Numbered from the stretch's first letter, positions 17,412 through 27,672 are shown. The stretch is 51,381 bases of DNA from an uncultured Flavobacteriales bacterium (GCA_938084585.1 CALKFF010000022.1:1-51381); one strand, 5' to 3'. Translations and numbers: made by a program. The notes: generated from the letters alone by a model not told the origin.

Positions 17412-18769
17412 GCGCCTCTCCCCTGTCCATTCGTCCCCGCGATCTGCTCCGCATCGCCGTGCCCATTTCGCTCGGAAGCTTGGTGCAGTTCTTTGTCGTG
17501 CTCACGGACAATTTGTTCCTGAGCCGCGCTGGCGAATTGGAATTGAACGCCGCCGGCAACGCCGCCCTCGTCTACCTCACGTTTGTGATGGTGCTCACCG
17601 GCGGCAGCATGGGCATCCAAATTTTGGTCGCCCGACATCAAGGAACCGGACAATTGGACCGCATGGCCTTGGCTTCGCGCACCGGCAGGGTCGCCTTGGT
17701 GGTCCTCGGCGCGATCTTGACGGCCCTGGTGCTGGGCGTCAACGCCTGGGGCGGTTGGGAACCGTTGATGGCCAACGAGGCGGTCCAAGACCTGTTTACC
17801 CCGTTTTTGGCCATCCGGGGCTGGGGATTCGTGCCTTACGCCCTCCTGATGGCCCTGGAAGCCGATTGGATTGGACAGGCCAAAACCAAGCCCCTTCTCC
17901 CCCTCGCCTTGATCATGGCCGGCATCAACATCGTCCTGGATGCGTACTGGGTGGAAGGACTTTGGGGCGGCCCCCAACTAGGCGCCCGAGGCGCAGCCCA
18001 AGCTTCGCTCATTGCAGAAACAACCGGCGCCCTGCTGGCGTGGGGCATCGCCAGATTTCACATGCACCCGGCGTCCTTCATGGGACGGGCTCGCGTGTGC
18101 CGAGACACCCTTCGACAGTGGTGGAATTTGGCCATGCCGGTGATGGCCCAATTTGGCCTGACCATTTCCACCTGGGCCAGCTTCTTTTTCTTCGTCGAGC
18201 GCGTGGGCATGATGGAGCTGAAAGTGAGCCACCTCACACGGAACGCGTTCATGTTGGCTTTTGTGGTGTGCACAGGGTTGGGCCAAACCACCCGGACCGT
18301 GGTCTCGACGCTGATCGGCGAAGGACGTCAACACGACCTGCCCAGGGCCTTGCTCACCCTCGTGGCGCTGAGCTACCTCGGCGTGTGGTCCTTGACCCAC
18401 GGCTACGTGGCCTACCCTGATTGGATTTCGGGACACTTTTTCAACCCTGCCGAGGACCCGGCGGGGCACGCGGCCATGTCCAGCACGTTGGGCACCGCAT
18501 GGGTGGCCATCCAGTGCTACGCCCTCAGCGCCATCGCCATTGCCGTGCTGCAGGGCGCAGGATTCACCAAGCACGCCTTTTGGATTGAACTCACGAGCGT
18601 GTCGGTGTACATCGTGGTCGCCTACATGCTAGCCTTGGAATGGCACTCGCCCATCCATGTGATTTGGCGGGCCGACTGGGTGTACTTCGGCGGAATCCTG
18701 GTGGGGTCGGCCGCGTGCCTGAAACTCGTGGGTTGGCGCGAAGGACATCCCTCCCTGCACGATTCTTGA
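17408..18769 (+). CDS. MATE-family multidrug/sodium antiporter
   Basis: A 453-residue protein with about 12 membrane helices, typical of MATE exporters (VPISLGSLVQFFVVLTDN near the N-terminus, LALIMAGINIVLDAYWV mid-protein). It should export cationic compounds in exchange for Na+ or H+. The GTG start at 17408 overlaps the methyltransferase stop by 4 bases, so the two genes are translationally coupled. Substrate specificity cannot be read from the sequence. Confidence 0.9.
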   Translation: MSASPLSIRPRDLLRIAVPISLGSLVQFFVVLTDNLFLSRAGELELNAAGNAALVYLTFVMVLTGGSMGIQILVARHQGTGQLDRMALASRTGRVALVVLGAILTALVLGVNAWGGWEPLMANEAVQDLFTPFLAIRGWGFVPYALLMALEADWIGQAKTKPLLPLALIMAGINIVLDAYWVEGLWGGPQLGARGAAQASLIAETTGALLAWGIARFHMHPASFMGRARVCRDTLRQWWNLAMPVMAQFGLTISTWASFFFFVERVGMMELKVSHLTRNAFMLAFVVCTGLGQTTRTVVSTLIGEGRQHDLPRALLTLVALSYLGVWSLTHGYVAYPDWISGHFFNPAEDPAGHAAMSSTLGTAWVAIQCYALSAIAIAVLQGAGFTKHAFWIELTSVSVYIVVAYMLALEWHSPIHVIWRADWVYFGGILVGSAACLKLVGWREGHPSLHDS

Positions 18770-18794
18770 ACGGGTTGTTGGACCTTTGCAAGGC

Positions 18795-19757
18795 ATGACA
18801 CACCACGCCCCGCCCCTGCGCATCGTTTTCCTTGGAACCCCTGGGTTCGCCGCCACTTGCCTGGAACGGCTGTTGGAATCTCACCACCAGGTCGTGGGCG
18901 TCGTGACGGCACCCGACCGGCCGGCCGGCCGAGGGCGCTCCCTGCGCGCTTCCGAAGTGAAGGTGGTGGCGGAAAAGCATGGCCTCCCCCTGGCGCAGCC
19001 TGAGAAGTTGAAGTCGTCCAAATTCAGAACCACCCTTGAATCGTGGGCGCCCGACCTGGGGGTGGTGGTCGCCTTCCGAATGTTGCCAGAAGTGGTTTGG
19101 AATTTCCCCCGCCTGGGCACCATCAACCTTCACGGATCTCTGCTGCCGCAATACCGTGGTGCGGCCCCCATTCACTGGGCGGTCTTGAATGGCGAAACGG
19201 TGTCAGGGGCCACCACGTTTTTGCTCCAACACCAAATCGACACGGGCCATGTGCTCGGTCGCGTGGAAGTCCCCATCGGGCCTGACGACACCACAGGGGA
19301 CGTGCACGACCTCATTTTGGAGGCAGGAAAGCACCTTCTTGTGGAAAGCGTCGACACCCTGGCCGCCGGAAGCGCGGAGTCTGTGCCTCAGGAATCCATG
19401 TTGCCGGAACATGGAGCGCTCAAGGAAGCACCCAAGCTTTTCAAAGAACACGGCCGGATCGACTGGGGCAAGTCGGCCCAGGAGGTGCACAACCTCGTGC
19501 GCGGGCTGAACCCTTTTCCGGGCGCATGGACCACCTTGCCCGACGGCACCACCCTTCGCGTGCACCAGTCCCGCAAATCCGGCGTGGATTTCGGCGGACA
19601 GCCCGGCACCGTGCACATGGGCAAAGGCCAACTCAGCGTGCAATGCGGCGACGGCGCCATCGACGTCCTTCGTTTGCAACCTCAGGGGAAGCCTGCCATG
19701 GACGTCAAGTCGTTCCTGAATGGCCTGCGGTCACCGCTTCGTATTTTGGGGTCATGA
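18795..19757 (+). CDS. fmt: Methionyl-tRNA formyltransferase
   Basis: A 320-residue enzyme that formylates initiator Met-tRNA using 10-formyl-THF. The N-terminus IVFLGTPGFAATCLERLL is the Rossmann start. The hallmark LHGSLLPQYRGAAPIHWAV (from about residue 113) contains the catalytic His and the SLLP loop. The C-terminal OB domain includes VRGLNPFPGAWTTL. ATG 18795 is preferred over a TTG at 18786. It overlaps the CotH gene by 4 bases (ATGA), an unusual coupling of a housekeeping gene to a secreted protein. Confidence 0.96.
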   Translation: MTHHAPPLRIVFLGTPGFAATCLERLLESHHQVVGVVTAPDRPAGRGRSLRASEVKVVAEKHGLPLAQPEKLKSSKFRTTLESWAPDLGVVVAFRMLPEVVWNFPRLGTINLHGSLLPQYRGAAPIHWAVLNGETVSGATTFLLQHQIDTGHVLGRVEVPIGPDDTTGDVHDLILEAGKHLLVESVDTLAAGSAESVPQESMLPEHGALKEAPKLFKEHGRIDWGKSAQEVHNLVRGLNPFPGAWTTLPDGTTLRVHQSRKSGVDFGGQPGTVHMGKGQLSVQCGDGAIDVLRLQPQGKPAMDVKSFLNGLRSPLRILGS

Positions 19758-21988
19758 AGAAGTTGCACCTCATGGGCTTGGTTTTGATGTGGGCCTGGCT
19801 TGGCGCCTCCACGGCCATGGCCCAAGAATACGTCCCAGCGTTGGGGCCTGCGTTTTTGGAAGATGAGGTGGCCACGGTCCGTTTGACCCTCAGCGAAAAC
19901 GACTGGGCCTACATCCTGAACCCAGACAACGCGTACAGCAACCAAGAATGGCCCGCGACCTTCGTGTACGAAAGTTCGGCTGGCATCGACACGTTGGAGA
20001 ATGTGGGAATGCGCCTGCGGGGGAACACCTCGCGCGAGGCCGCCAAGAAAAGCTTCAAGGTGAGCTTCAACACATTCACACAAGGCGGCAGCTGGAATGG
20101 CCTGGAAAAGCTCAACCTCAACGGCAACCACAACGACCCATCCATGCTCCGCGCACGGATGGTGTGGGAATTCATGCGTGCCCAAGGCCACGTGGCACCG
20201 CGCGTGAGCCATGTGCGTGTGTACGTCAACGGCGAGTACCGAGGGCTGTACCTCAACGTGGAACACGTGGACGAAGAGTTCATTCAAAAGCGCTTCAAGC
20301 ACGACGACGGAAACTTGTGGAAGTGCACTTATCCAGGGGATTTGGCCTACCTCGGGGAGGACCCTGAAGCGTACAAACTGTCCCCATGGTGGTCCGACCA
20401 AAGGGTGTATGAACTCAAGACGAACACGGTCGAGGACGATTACAGCGCCATCGCCGAATTGTGCTCGGTGATTGGGACTGCTCCCGACGACGAATTCGAA
20501 TGTGCGCTCGAAGCCATCTTCGACGTGGACGCCTTCTTGAAGACGGCTGCAATGGAAATCCTTGTGGGCCACTGGGACAACTACATCGGCAACCACAACA
20601 ACTACTACCTCTACGAGCGTCCCACCGACGGGCGTTTGATGATGATCTCCTACGACGTGGACAACTCCTTGGGCATCGAATGGGGCGGCGGTTGGGCCAC
20701 ACACAACGTGTACCAATGGGACCAGTGGGGCGAGCGCCCTTTGTACGAGCGGGTGATGGGGATCGAGCAATACCGCACCCGCCTAGGCTGGTACGTGCGT
20801 GAACTTTTGGACAACGGATTCAACGGGTCCGCCTGGCTGCAACATGGCAGCACGCTGCGCACCCTGTGCACCTCTGCTGCGCTCGAGGATGTCTACCGCA
20901 CGTACGACTACGGATTCAACGACGACGCCTTTTTGGATTGCCTCACCGGCTCCTGGGGCGGGCACGTGACCCAAGGCATCGCCTCCTACGTCAACACGCG
21001 CGCCTCCTCCGCCTACGGCCAAACCAACGACGCCCAATTTCCCCGAGACATCCAAGCTTGGGTGTACACCCCCGTGGTGGACGACACCCTGCGCGTCAAG
21101 GCCGAAGTCGCAGGCGCACCGATGTCGGTGCAAGCCCACGTGAGTGTGGACGGTGGCCCCTTCGGCTCCTACCCCATGTTGGACGACGGCATGAACGGCG
21201 ATGGCGAGGCTGGCGACGCACGCTACGGCATCCGTCTAGGATTTCCTGGTGCGGAACAGGTGTCGTGGTACACCTCCGCCACCTACCTCGACGGGGCACA
21301 ACCCACAGACCCGTGCGTTCCCTCTTCAGCATGGATCAGCCGCGCCACAGACGTCCCGTTCAAATTGAACGAATTGATGGCGCTGAACAACTCATTCCTC
21401 GCCGACGAAGCCGGCGGATTTGCGGATTGGGTGGAAATCGTGAACGTCAGCGAATCGTTCGCCAACCCCGTGGGCTTGGCGTTGACCGACAAGCGCTCCA
21501 GCCCGGACGCCTACCTCTTCCCTGCGTTCACCATGGACCCTGGCGACCACAGGGTGGTCTGGTGCGACAACGATTTGGAGGACGGTCCGCTCCATGCCCC
21601 ATTCAACCTTGACGCAGAACAAGACAACCTGATCCTCTCCGTCTGGGACCAATTTGGATGGCGGTGCGTTGACCACATCGAATGGGAGAACGACCCCATT
21701 CCCAATTCCAGCTTGGGACGTGTCACCGACGGGGCTGAGGAATGGGTGACGTTTGTGTCGGGGACCACCACCCCTCCGACCCCCAATGCTGCAAATGCAG
21801 GTCCGGATTCTGCAGGCTGTCCAGAAGATTTGGACGGCGACCTGCTGGTCGGGGTGTCCGACGTGTTGATGGTGTTGGGTGAATTTGGTTGCACGCAAGG
21901 ATGCGGCACCGGAGACATCGACGGGGACGGCGTGGTGGCCGTGGGCGATGTGCTCGCCATCCTCAGTTCGTTCGGGGAGGTGTGCTGA
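19754..21988 (+). CDS. Secreted CotH-kinase-like protein with lamin-tail and dockerin-like C-terminus
   Basis: A 744-residue protein with a signal peptide (ending ASTAMAQ). The CotH domain (about residues 40-410) shows GMRLRGNTSREAAKKSFK, VYVNGEYRGLYLNVEHVDE and the YDVDNS metal-binding site (300-305). CotH proteins are atypical kinases that phosphorylate spore-coat or surface proteins (family knowledge). A lamin-tail-like beta domain follows from about residue 536 (KLNELMALNNSFLAD, FADWVEIVN). The end carries two EF-hand/dockerin-like segments (DLDGDLLVGVSDVLMVLGEF and DIDGDGVVAVGDVLAILSSFG). No T9SS sorting domain follows them. TATTTTG ends 5 bases before the ATG, so it may also have its own start of transcription. 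Confidence 0.9.
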   Translation: MKKLHLMGLVLMWAWLGASTAMAQEYVPALGPAFLEDEVATVRLTLSENDWAYILNPDNAYSNQEWPATFVYESSAGIDTLENVGMRLRGNTSREAAKKSFKVSFNTFTQGGSWNGLEKLNLNGNHNDPSMLRARMVWEFMRAQGHVAPRVSHVRVYVNGEYRGLYLNVEHVDEEFIQKRFKHDDGNLWKCTYPGDLAYLGEDPEAYKLSPWWSDQRVYELKTNTVEDDYSAIAELCSVIGTAPDDEFECALEAIFDVDAFLKTAAMEILVGHWDNYIGNHNNYYLYERPTDGRLMMISYDVDNSLGIEWGGGWATHNVYQWDQWGERPLYERVMGIEQYRTRLGWYVRELLDNGFNGSAWLQHGSTLRTLCTSAALEDVYRTYDYGFNDDAFLDCLTGSWGGHVTQGIASYVNTRASSAYGQTNDAQFPRDIQAWVYTPVVDDTLRVKAEVAGAPMSVQAHVSVDGGPFGSYPMLDDGMNGDGEAGDARYGIRLGFPGAEQVSWYTSATYLDGAQPTDPCVPSSAWISRATDVPFKLNELMALNNSFLADEAGGFADWVEIVNVSESFANPVGLALTDKRSSPDAYLFPAFTMDPGDHRVVWCDNDLEDGPLHAPFNLDAEQDNLILSVWDQFGWRCVDHIEWENDPIPNSSLGRVTDGAEEWVTFVSGTTTPPTPNAANAGPDSAGCPEDLDGDLLVGVSDVLMVLGEFGCTQGCGTGDIDGDGVVAVGDVLAILSSFGEVC

Positions 21989-22013
21989 GGAACCCTCTGC
22001 GCTCGAGCAAGTC

Positions 22014-25000
22014 TCAGCCGTACGCTTCCAACATCAATTCCAAGATGTCCTTGGCACTTGCCGTGATTGGCGTCCCAGGCCCAAACACACCCACCACGCC
22101 GTGGTTGTAAAGGGCGTCGTAATCGCCAGGAGGAATGACCCCGCCTGCCACCACGAGAATGTCGGGCCTGCCTGCGTCTTTCAACGCTTGAATCAAGCCG
22201 GGGACCAACGTGAGGTGACCTGCCGCCAAGGTGCTGACACCGACCAGATGCACGTCGTTTTCCATGGCTTGACGGGCCACCTCTTCCGGCGTGGAAAACA
22301 GCGGACCCAGGTCGACGTCGAAGCCCAAATCGGCGAAGGACGACGCGACCACTTTGGCGCCACGGTCGTGGCCGTCTTGGCCCATTTTGGCGACCAAAAT
22401 GCGCGGCCGGCGGCCCGCCAGCGACGCAAACGCGTCGCTCATGTCGCGAACTTCGTCGTACGCCTCTGAGCCTTCCATGGCCCGTGAAAATACACCTGAG
22501 ACCCGACGGTCTGCAGGCGAGAACCGGTCGAACACCACTTCAAGCGCCGCGCTGATTTCGCCCAGGGTCGCGCGTGAACGCGCGGCCTTCACCGAAGCCT
22601 CCAGCAAATTGCCTCCCTCTCGGGCAGCCTCGGTCAAGTTGGCCAACGCGGAATCCACCTGTGTTTGGTCGCGGGCGTCCTTCAACACTACCAAACCCTC
22701 CAACTGTTGCCGCTGCACCTCTTCTTGGTCCACCACCAACACTTCCACGTCGTCTTCCCCTTCCACCGCAAACAAGTTGACCCCGATGATCTTGTCACGG
22801 CCCCGGTCGATGTTGGCCTGTTTCTCGGCGGCCGCCTCCTCGATGCGCAACTTGGGCAATCCCTCGTCGATGGCCTTGGCCATGCCTCCCTTGTCGGCGA
22901 TTTCTGCCATCAACTTTTCCGCATCAGCCATCATTTCAGCTGTCATGGCCTCGACAACATCGCTTCCCGCCCAAGGGTCGACAGCTGCGGTGTACCCCGC
23001 CTCCGTTTGAAGCAACAGCTGGGTGTTCCGGGCAATGCGTGCCGACATGTCTGTAGGCAAGGCGATCGCCTCGTCCAAGGAGTTGGTGTGCAAGGATTGC
23101 GTGCCACCCATTGTGGCCGACAAGGCCTCAATGGCCGTACGCGCCACGTTGTTCCATGGGTCCTGGGCCGTCAACGACCAGCCTGACGTTTGGGTGTGGG
23201 TTCGGAGCATTTGACCTTTGGCGTTGGCCCCAAATTCACCACGCATCCGATCTGCCCAGAGCAACCTTCCTGCCCGCATTTTGGCGATTTCCTTAAGGTG
23301 GGCCATGCCGTTGGCCCAAAAGAAACTGAGTCGGGGCGCGAAGGCGTCCACATCCAAACCAGCCTCCACCCCTGTTTTCACGTACTCGAAGCCGTCGGCC
23401 AAGGTGTACGCCAACTCGATTTCTTGCGTGGCGCCGGCCTCCTGCATGTGGTAGCCACTGATGCTGATGGAATTGAAGCGAGGCATGTGCTCCGCCGTGT
23501 AGGCGAAGATGTCGCTGATGATGCGCATGGACGGCGAGGGCGGATAAATGAACGTGTTTCGCACCATAAACTCCTTGAGGATGTCGTTCTGGATGGTCCC
23601 GGTCAACTGTTCCTGCCCCACCCCTTGCTCCTCGGCCGCGACGATGTAGAACGCCAGAATGGGCAACACGGCGCCGTTCATGGTCATGCTGACGCTCATT
23701 TGGTCCAGCGGAATGCCCTCAAAGAGGCGCTTCATGTCCTCGACGCTGTCGATGGCCACGCCCGCCTTGCCCACATCCCCCTGGACGCGCGGATGATCGC
23801 TGTCATAGCCCCGGTGGGTGGCCAAATCGAACGCCACACTCAACCCCTTTTGGCCCGCCGCCAGGTTGCGGCGGTAAAAAGCGTTGCTTTCCTCGGCCGT
23901 GGAAAACCCTGCGTACTGTCGCACGGTCCAGGGGCGCACGGCGTACATCGTGGAATACGGCCCTCCGAGGTAAGGAGCCACGCCTGGCCCAAACTGCTCG
24001 TGGGGGTGCCACTCCCGCTTCGCCTCATGGCCGCGGGTCAGGGCCTGCGGCCAGGCAAGGGCCTCGAAAGGCGCGCGACAGGGCGCTTCTGCAGGGTGGT
24101 CCAATGCGTAGAAACGCGCTTCCGCGTTTTGGGCCCAAGGCGCCGTGCCACGTGCCATGTCGGTCGACACGTACCAAGGACGGGCCAAGTGGGCACGCTG
24201 CCCCTCCAAGGTCCATTGGCGGATGAGGTCGTCGCATGCGCGCCACCCTCCCGCGGCTTCGAGCGTTTCAAAACGCGTCCACGCCTGTTCAGCCATTTGC
24301 CGGGTCAACGCCTCCAAGGCATGGCTGCCCTTCATCGCGTCGGCATGGGCGCCCAGTCCGGCCTCTTCCCGCAACACGTGTTGGATGTTTCTGGCCCAAC
24401 GCAACGCCCTGGTGTGTTCCACGTCTTGGGTCTCGTGCCCGTCGTGCGACCTGAAATCGTGGGGCCGCACTTCCAACCCATCCACTCCACCCACAACGGC
24501 CGCGTAGGCCGCGACGGTGTTGGACAACAACGCATCACGTCTGCCTTCGGCGTGCAGCCCAAGGGTGGAGGTTTGGGCCTCCAAGCGCAGTGCACCGGCA
24601 TTCAGACACCCCATCTCGCTCAACAATCGGTGCCACATGGCCCGCGCCGCGCGGACCATCGCCACGCTCGACAACACGTCCGTGCCCATGGCCACCCGCA
24701 TGGTGGCATGTTGGGCGGCGGACTCCAACGACCAGCCTCGTTCCAACAAGACGTTCAACCCTGCTTTGGCCGCGCTCATCATGGCGCCCAAGGCGTCCAC
24801 AGGCAGCATGCCACGGTCCTGCCACTTGGCGGCGTCCACACCCCAAACTTGGAAGGCAGGCATCGCCGCATGCCACGCTTCTGCGTGAAGCGCCAAAGCC
24901 TCCTGGTCGAAGGCGCAAGACCGGCCGACATCCCATGTGCTCGAACCCTTCACCTCCACGGCACCGGCCCACGCCACCACGGCACGCAAGGCGCCCACGG

Positions 25001-25331
25001 TGTCGTATCCATCCACATGCAACGCCACCATCTCTGGGTGCACCTCTTTGAGCAAGTCCCGAATTTGTGGACCATCGACGCCTTCGGCGGAGGTGCGAAT
25101 GCCCTCGACGCCATGCATCAAGCCTTGCATCAAGGCCTCATGAGTGCCGAACCCTTGCTGGATTTCCCACCCTGTTTCAGAAGCCGGAAAGGCCAATGGC
25201 GAGGCAGGATTCACCACCACTTGGGGAATGGCCAACCCATCCCACCGAACTTGACCGGTCACGTCCTCTTGTCCCCTTGCACCACGCAACCAAGCTTCGG
25301 TTGTCCACGGAGAAAATTGCTCAGTGTTCAT
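22014..25331 (-). CDS. mutAB: Methylmalonyl-CoA mutase, small and large subunits fused in one chain
   Basis: One uninterrupted 1105-residue frame. Residues 1 to about 375 resemble the MutA small subunit ([51 protein letters not shown]). Residues from about 385 form a complete Mut[33 protein letters not shown] with H628, and the C-terminal cobalamin domain with DGHDRG (axial ligand H988). The enzyme interconverts methylmalonyl-CoA and succinyl-CoA in propionate metabolism. In most Bacteroidota the two subunits are separate genes. The small-subunit tail after the GGW turn seems lost at the junction. ATG 25331 lies 5 bases after a TAATTTCG -7-like box; the frame extends to 25379. Confidence 0.93.
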   Translation of the reverse strand: MNTEQFSPWTTEAWLRGARGQEDVTGQVRWDGLAIPQVVVNPASPLAFPASETGWEIQQGFGTHEALMQGLMHGVEGIRTSAEGVDGPQIRDLLKEVHPEMVALHVDGYDTVGALRAVVAWAGAVEVKGSSTWDVGRSCAFDQEALALHAEAWHAAMPAFQVWGVDAAKWQDRGMLPVDALGAMMSAAKAGLNVLLERGWSLESAAQHATMRVAMGTDVLSSVAMVRAARAMWHRLLSEMGCLNAGALRLEAQTSTLGLHAEGRRDALLSNTVAAYAAVVGGVDGLEVRPHDFRSHDGHETQDVEHTRALRWARNIQHVLREEAGLGAHADAMKGSHALEALTRQMAEQAWTRFETLEAAGGWRACDDLIRQWTLEGQRAHLARPWYVSTDMARGTAPWAQNAEARFYALDHPAEAPCRAPFEALAWPQALTRGHEAKREWHPHEQFGPGVAPYLGGPYSTMYAVRPWTVRQYAGFSTAEESNAFYRRNLAAGQKGLSVAFDLATHRGYDSDHPRVQGDVGKAGVAIDSVEDMKRLFEGIPLDQMSVSMTMNGAVLPILAFYIVAAEEQGVGQEQLTGTIQNDILKEFMVRNTFIYPPSPSMRIISDIFAYTAEHMPRFNSISISGYHMQEAGATQEIELAYTLADGFEYVKTGVEAGLDVDAFAPRLSFFWANGMAHLKEIAKMRAGRLLWADRMRGEFGANAKGQMLRTHTQTSGWSLTAQDPWNNVARTAIEALSATMGGTQSLHTNSLDEAIALPTDMSARIARNTQLLLQTEAGYTAAVDPWAGSDVVEAMTAEMMADAEKLMAEIADKGGMAKAIDEGLPKLRIEEAAAEKQANIDRGRDKIIGVNLFAVEGEDDVEVLVVDQEEVQRQQLEGLVVLKDARDQTQVDSALANLTEAAREGGNLLEASVKAARSRATLGEISAALEVVFDRFSPADRRVSGVFSRAMEGSEAYDEVRDMSDAFASLAGRRPRILVAKMGQDGHDRGAKVVASSFADLGFDVDLGPLFSTPEEVARQAMENDVHLVGVSTLAAGHLTLVPGLIQALKDAGRPDILVVAGGVIPPGDYDALYNHGVVGVFGPGTPITASAKDILELMLEAYG

Positions 25332-25336
25332 GCCTT

Positions 25337-25344
25337 CGAAATTA
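25337..25344 (-). promoter_or_regulatory. -7-like element (TAATTTCG) of the mutase gene
   Basis: On the minus strand, TAATTTCG, then AAGGC, then ATG 25331. It is one base from the consensus, and the implied transcript is leaderless. Confidence 0.5.
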
Positions 25345-25351
25345 AGGTGAT

Positions 25352-25359
25352 TAGGTTTG
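25352..25359 (+). promoter_or_regulatory. -7 element (TAGGTTTG), 4 nt before ATG 25364
   Basis: Exact TAnnTTTG, then CAGC, then ATG. Together with the minus-strand element it fills the 32-base gap between divergent genes, so the two polymerases would compete for one site. Confidence 0.6.
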
Positions 25360-25363
25360 CAGC

Positions 25364-25864
25364 ATGAGCCTTCGACCATGCTTGTTTTTGGACCGCGATG
25401 GGGTGATCAACCACGACCCGGGAGACTACACCAAGAACCTCTCTGAGTTCACCATCCTCCCCACCGTGATGGAGGCGCTGACTCTGGCGAAGGGTGCCGG
25501 CTTTGAAGTCGTGCTCATCACCAACCAAGGTGGGCTTGCCAAGGGCCTGTACACCCACCAAGACGTCGCCGACATCCACGCCCACCTCAATGACGTGTGT
25601 GAAGAGAACGGCACGCCGATTTTGGACATTTTCTACAGCCCCCACCACCCTTCCACGGGAAAGTCGCTCAGCCGGAAACCCGGCAGCTTGATGGTGGAAC
25701 GGGCGTGCGCAAAACACCAACTCGACCCGGCTCGGTCGTGGATGGTCGGAGACAAGCAGCGCGACTTGGACGCAGCGTCGCCTGTGGGCGTTCGCGGCGT
25801 GCTCATCGAACCGAACGCCCCGTTGCTCGACGCGGTGAACTTCATTTTGGACGAATGCTCCTGA
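25364..25864 (+). CDS. HAD-IIIA phosphatase, histidinol-P/heptose-bisphosphate (GmhB-like) type
   Basis: A 166-residue HAD hydrolase. FLDRDGVIN is motif I with the Asp nucleophile and general acid, VVLITNQGG is motif [12 protein letters not shown] is motif III (Lys) and [12 protein letters not shown] is motif IV. The small size and the short insert with YSPHHP resemble D-glycero-D-manno-heptose-1,7-bisphosphate 7-phosphatase and the histidinol-phosphatase domain of HisB. The zinc-binding Cys residues of canonical GmhB are not evident. No histidine or heptose genes are nearby, so the substrate is open. Its end overlaps the next gene by 10 bases. Confidence 0.85.
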   Translation: MSLRPCLFLDRDGVINHDPGDYTKNLSEFTILPTVMEALTLAKGAGFEVVLITNQGGLAKGLYTHQDVADIHAHLNDVCEENGTPILDIFYSPHHPSTGKSLSRKPGSLMVERACAKHQLDPARSWMVGDKQRDLDAASPVGVRGVLIEPNAPLLDAVNFILDECS

Positions 25865-26691
25865 ACGGCGCAGTTGTCGGCGAGCAAGACGCCCCCAAGG
25901 CCTTCGCCAACCGCGGGTTTTTGGTGGCCGATGGCGTCTTCGAGTCGATGCGTGTCACCGACGGACGCGTGCCCTTCCTGGGCCTGCATGTCGCTCGGCT
26001 GCATGCGGCTTTGGAAGCCCATGGCATGAACGTCCCCGAGAGCCTGCAGGAATCACCTTTGACAGAAAGCCTGGACGCGTGGAATCAGACTTGGTCGTTT
26101 GACGGCGACGCACGCATCCGCCTGACCGTCTACCGCGAGGGCCAAGGCAAGTACACGCCAGACACCGACGACACGTCGTGGGTGGCCACAGTGGAACGCA
26201 TGGACGCGCGTGGGTACTCGCTTGCCCCCAAAGGGCTCGATGTGGACATTTACCAAGACATGCACAAGCACGTCTCGCCCGTCAGCCGGTACAAAAACAT
26301 CGCCTCGACGGTCTACGTGCACGCCGCAAGGCACGCGCGCATTCAAGGATGGGGCGACGCCTTGATTTTGAACGCCGACCAAAAAATCATCGAATCCTCC
26401 CGGTCGAACTTGTTCGTGGTGTCCAACGGCGTGCTGTACACCCCAAGCTTGGACGACGGATGCGTGGGGGGCATCATGCGCGCCGTCTTGATCCGAACCG
26501 CCCTGGACCACGGGATCAAGGTGTACGAATGCACCCTGACGCCGCAAACGCTGCTGCAGGCCGACGAACTGTTTTTGACCAATGCCGTCCGCGGCATCGA
26601 GTGGGTGGCCAGCTACAAGACCAAGCGTTACTTCCACAGCATGGCCGAAAAACTGACCGCCTGGATTCAGGAGGACCTCACTTCATCCTGA
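25855..26691 (+). CDS. Class IV PLP-dependent aminotransferase
   Basis: A 278-residue fold-type IV enzyme. FLVADGVFESMRV is near the N-terminus, the PLP lysine is K147 (SRYKNIAST), and IIESSRSNLFVV and TPSLDDGCVGGIMR complete the cofactor site. Family members are branched-chain aminotransferase, D-amino acid aminotransferase and aminodeoxychorismate lyase (PabC). The folate gene folP lies 3 kb downstream, but not in the same operon. ATG 25855 lies inside the phosphatase gene, giving a 10-base overlap. The 3' end overlaps the converging permease gene by 14 bases. Confidence 0.87.
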   Translation: MLLNGAVVGEQDAPKAFANRGFLVADGVFESMRVTDGRVPFLGLHVARLHAALEAHGMNVPESLQESPLTESLDAWNQTWSFDGDARIRLTVYREGQGKYTPDTDDTSWVATVERMDARGYSLAPKGLDVDIYQDMHKHVSPVSRYKNIASTVYVHAARHARIQGWGDALILNADQKIIESSRSNLFVVSNGVLYTPSLDDGCVGGIMRAVLIRTALDHGIKVYECTLTPQTLLQADELFLTNAVRGIEWVASYKTKRYFHSMAEKLTAWIQEDLTSS

Positions 26692-27670
26692 CGCGCGGGT
26701 CCAACCACCCGTACATGGCATCCACCGCCATGTTCACGGCGACAAACACAGTCGCCACCACCATCACGCCCCCCATGACCACAGGCAAGTCGCCGGCTTC
26801 CAGGGCCCGGAACATGAGCAACCCCATGCCGTTCCATCCAAAAACAAATTCCACGAACACCGCCCCGGCCAACATGCTGGCAAACCAGCCACTGGCCGCC
26901 GTCAGCACGGGGTTCATGGCGTTGCGCAAGACGTGCCGACGCATCAACCTCCACCCCCCGACACCTTTGGCCCGGGCGGTCCGGATGTACGACTGGGCGA
27001 GCACGTCTTCCGCGGCGTTTCTCGTGAGTTGAATCACGACGGACAACGGACGTATGCCAAGGGTCAAGGCGGGCAAAATCAGATGATGCCAAGCGACCTG
27101 CGGACCTTCAAAGGGATCCAACACGCGCCACCCCCCAGAAGGAGGCAAGCCCGTCATGTCATGCCACACCACGCCAAACAGCCATGCCACGAGGATGGCG
27201 ACGAAAAACGACGGCGCACTCATGCCCAGCGTGGCCAACCCAATGACCGCCCGTGCCACCGGGCCGTCACCTCGCCATGCCAACACCAAGCCCAGGGACA
27301 CCCCGATCACCAGCGCCAACCCCATGGCCGTCACCGCAAGCAACAGCGTGGCAGGCAATGCCTCCAGCAAGGCCTCCACCACAGGCCGCTCTCCGAAGTA
27401 ACTGACGCCGAGGCTTGGCGCCTTCAATCCCCACCCCGTTTCATGCGGGCCCCACGGTGACAATTCGCCCAAAAACCGCAAGTAACGCTGCCCCAGAGGC
27501 AGGTCGAGGCCATGAACACGTCGGAAGGCATCCATGGCTTCCTGACGCTCGTTTTGTCCTGCAATGGCCCTGGCCGGGTCTGGGACTTGGGAAAAAATCA
27601 GGAACACCAACGTGGCGCTGCCCCACAACACACTCAGCCCTTGGGCCAGACGTCGGAGCACCCGCCCCAT
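26678..27670 (-). CDS. ABC transporter permease, dipeptide/oligopeptide (DppB/OppB) type
   Basis: A 330-residue inner-membrane permease. The N-terminal helix and FSQVPDPARAIAGQ are typical of DppB-like proteins. SYIRTARAKGVGGWRLMRRHVLRNAMNP contains the EAA-type ATPase-contact loop. VEFVFGWNGMGLLM and GGVMVVATVFVAVNMAVD are conserved terminal parts. It would import peptides or nickel. No partner permease, ATPase or binding protein is in the window. The ATG at 27670 comes 2 bases after the stop of the DoxX-like gene, so they are co-transcribed. Confidence 0.9.
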   Translation of the reverse strand: MGRVLRRLAQGLSVLWGSATLVFLIFSQVPDPARAIAGQNERQEAMDAFRRVHGLDLPLGQRYLRFLGELSPWGPHETGWGLKAPSLGVSYFGERPVVEALLEALPATLLLAVTAMGLALVIGVSLGLVLAWRGDGPVARAVIGLATLGMSAPSFFVAILVAWLFGVVWHDMTGLPPSGGWRVLDPFEGPQVAWHHLILPALTLGIRPLSVVIQLTRNAAEDVLAQSYIRTARAKGVGGWRLMRRHVLRNAMNPVLTAASGWFASMLAGAVFVEFVFGWNGMGLLMFRALEAGDLPVVMGGVMVVATVFVAVNMAVDAMYGWLDPRVRMK

Positions 27671-27672
27671 GG

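Noticed and set aside
22014-25331. The possibility that the mutase fusion is a sequencing artefact.
   Set aside because: There is no stop or frame change across the junction and both halves are intact, so it is reported as a fusion. Only raw reads or relatives could settle it fully.
23190-25367. A long open frame on the plus strand opposite the mutase gene (725 codons), and similar long frames at 6213-7262 and 32919-34967.
   Set aside because: They mirror strong genes on the other strand. Their products are rich in His, Arg and Val with no recognisable domain, as expected from GC-rich codon shadows.
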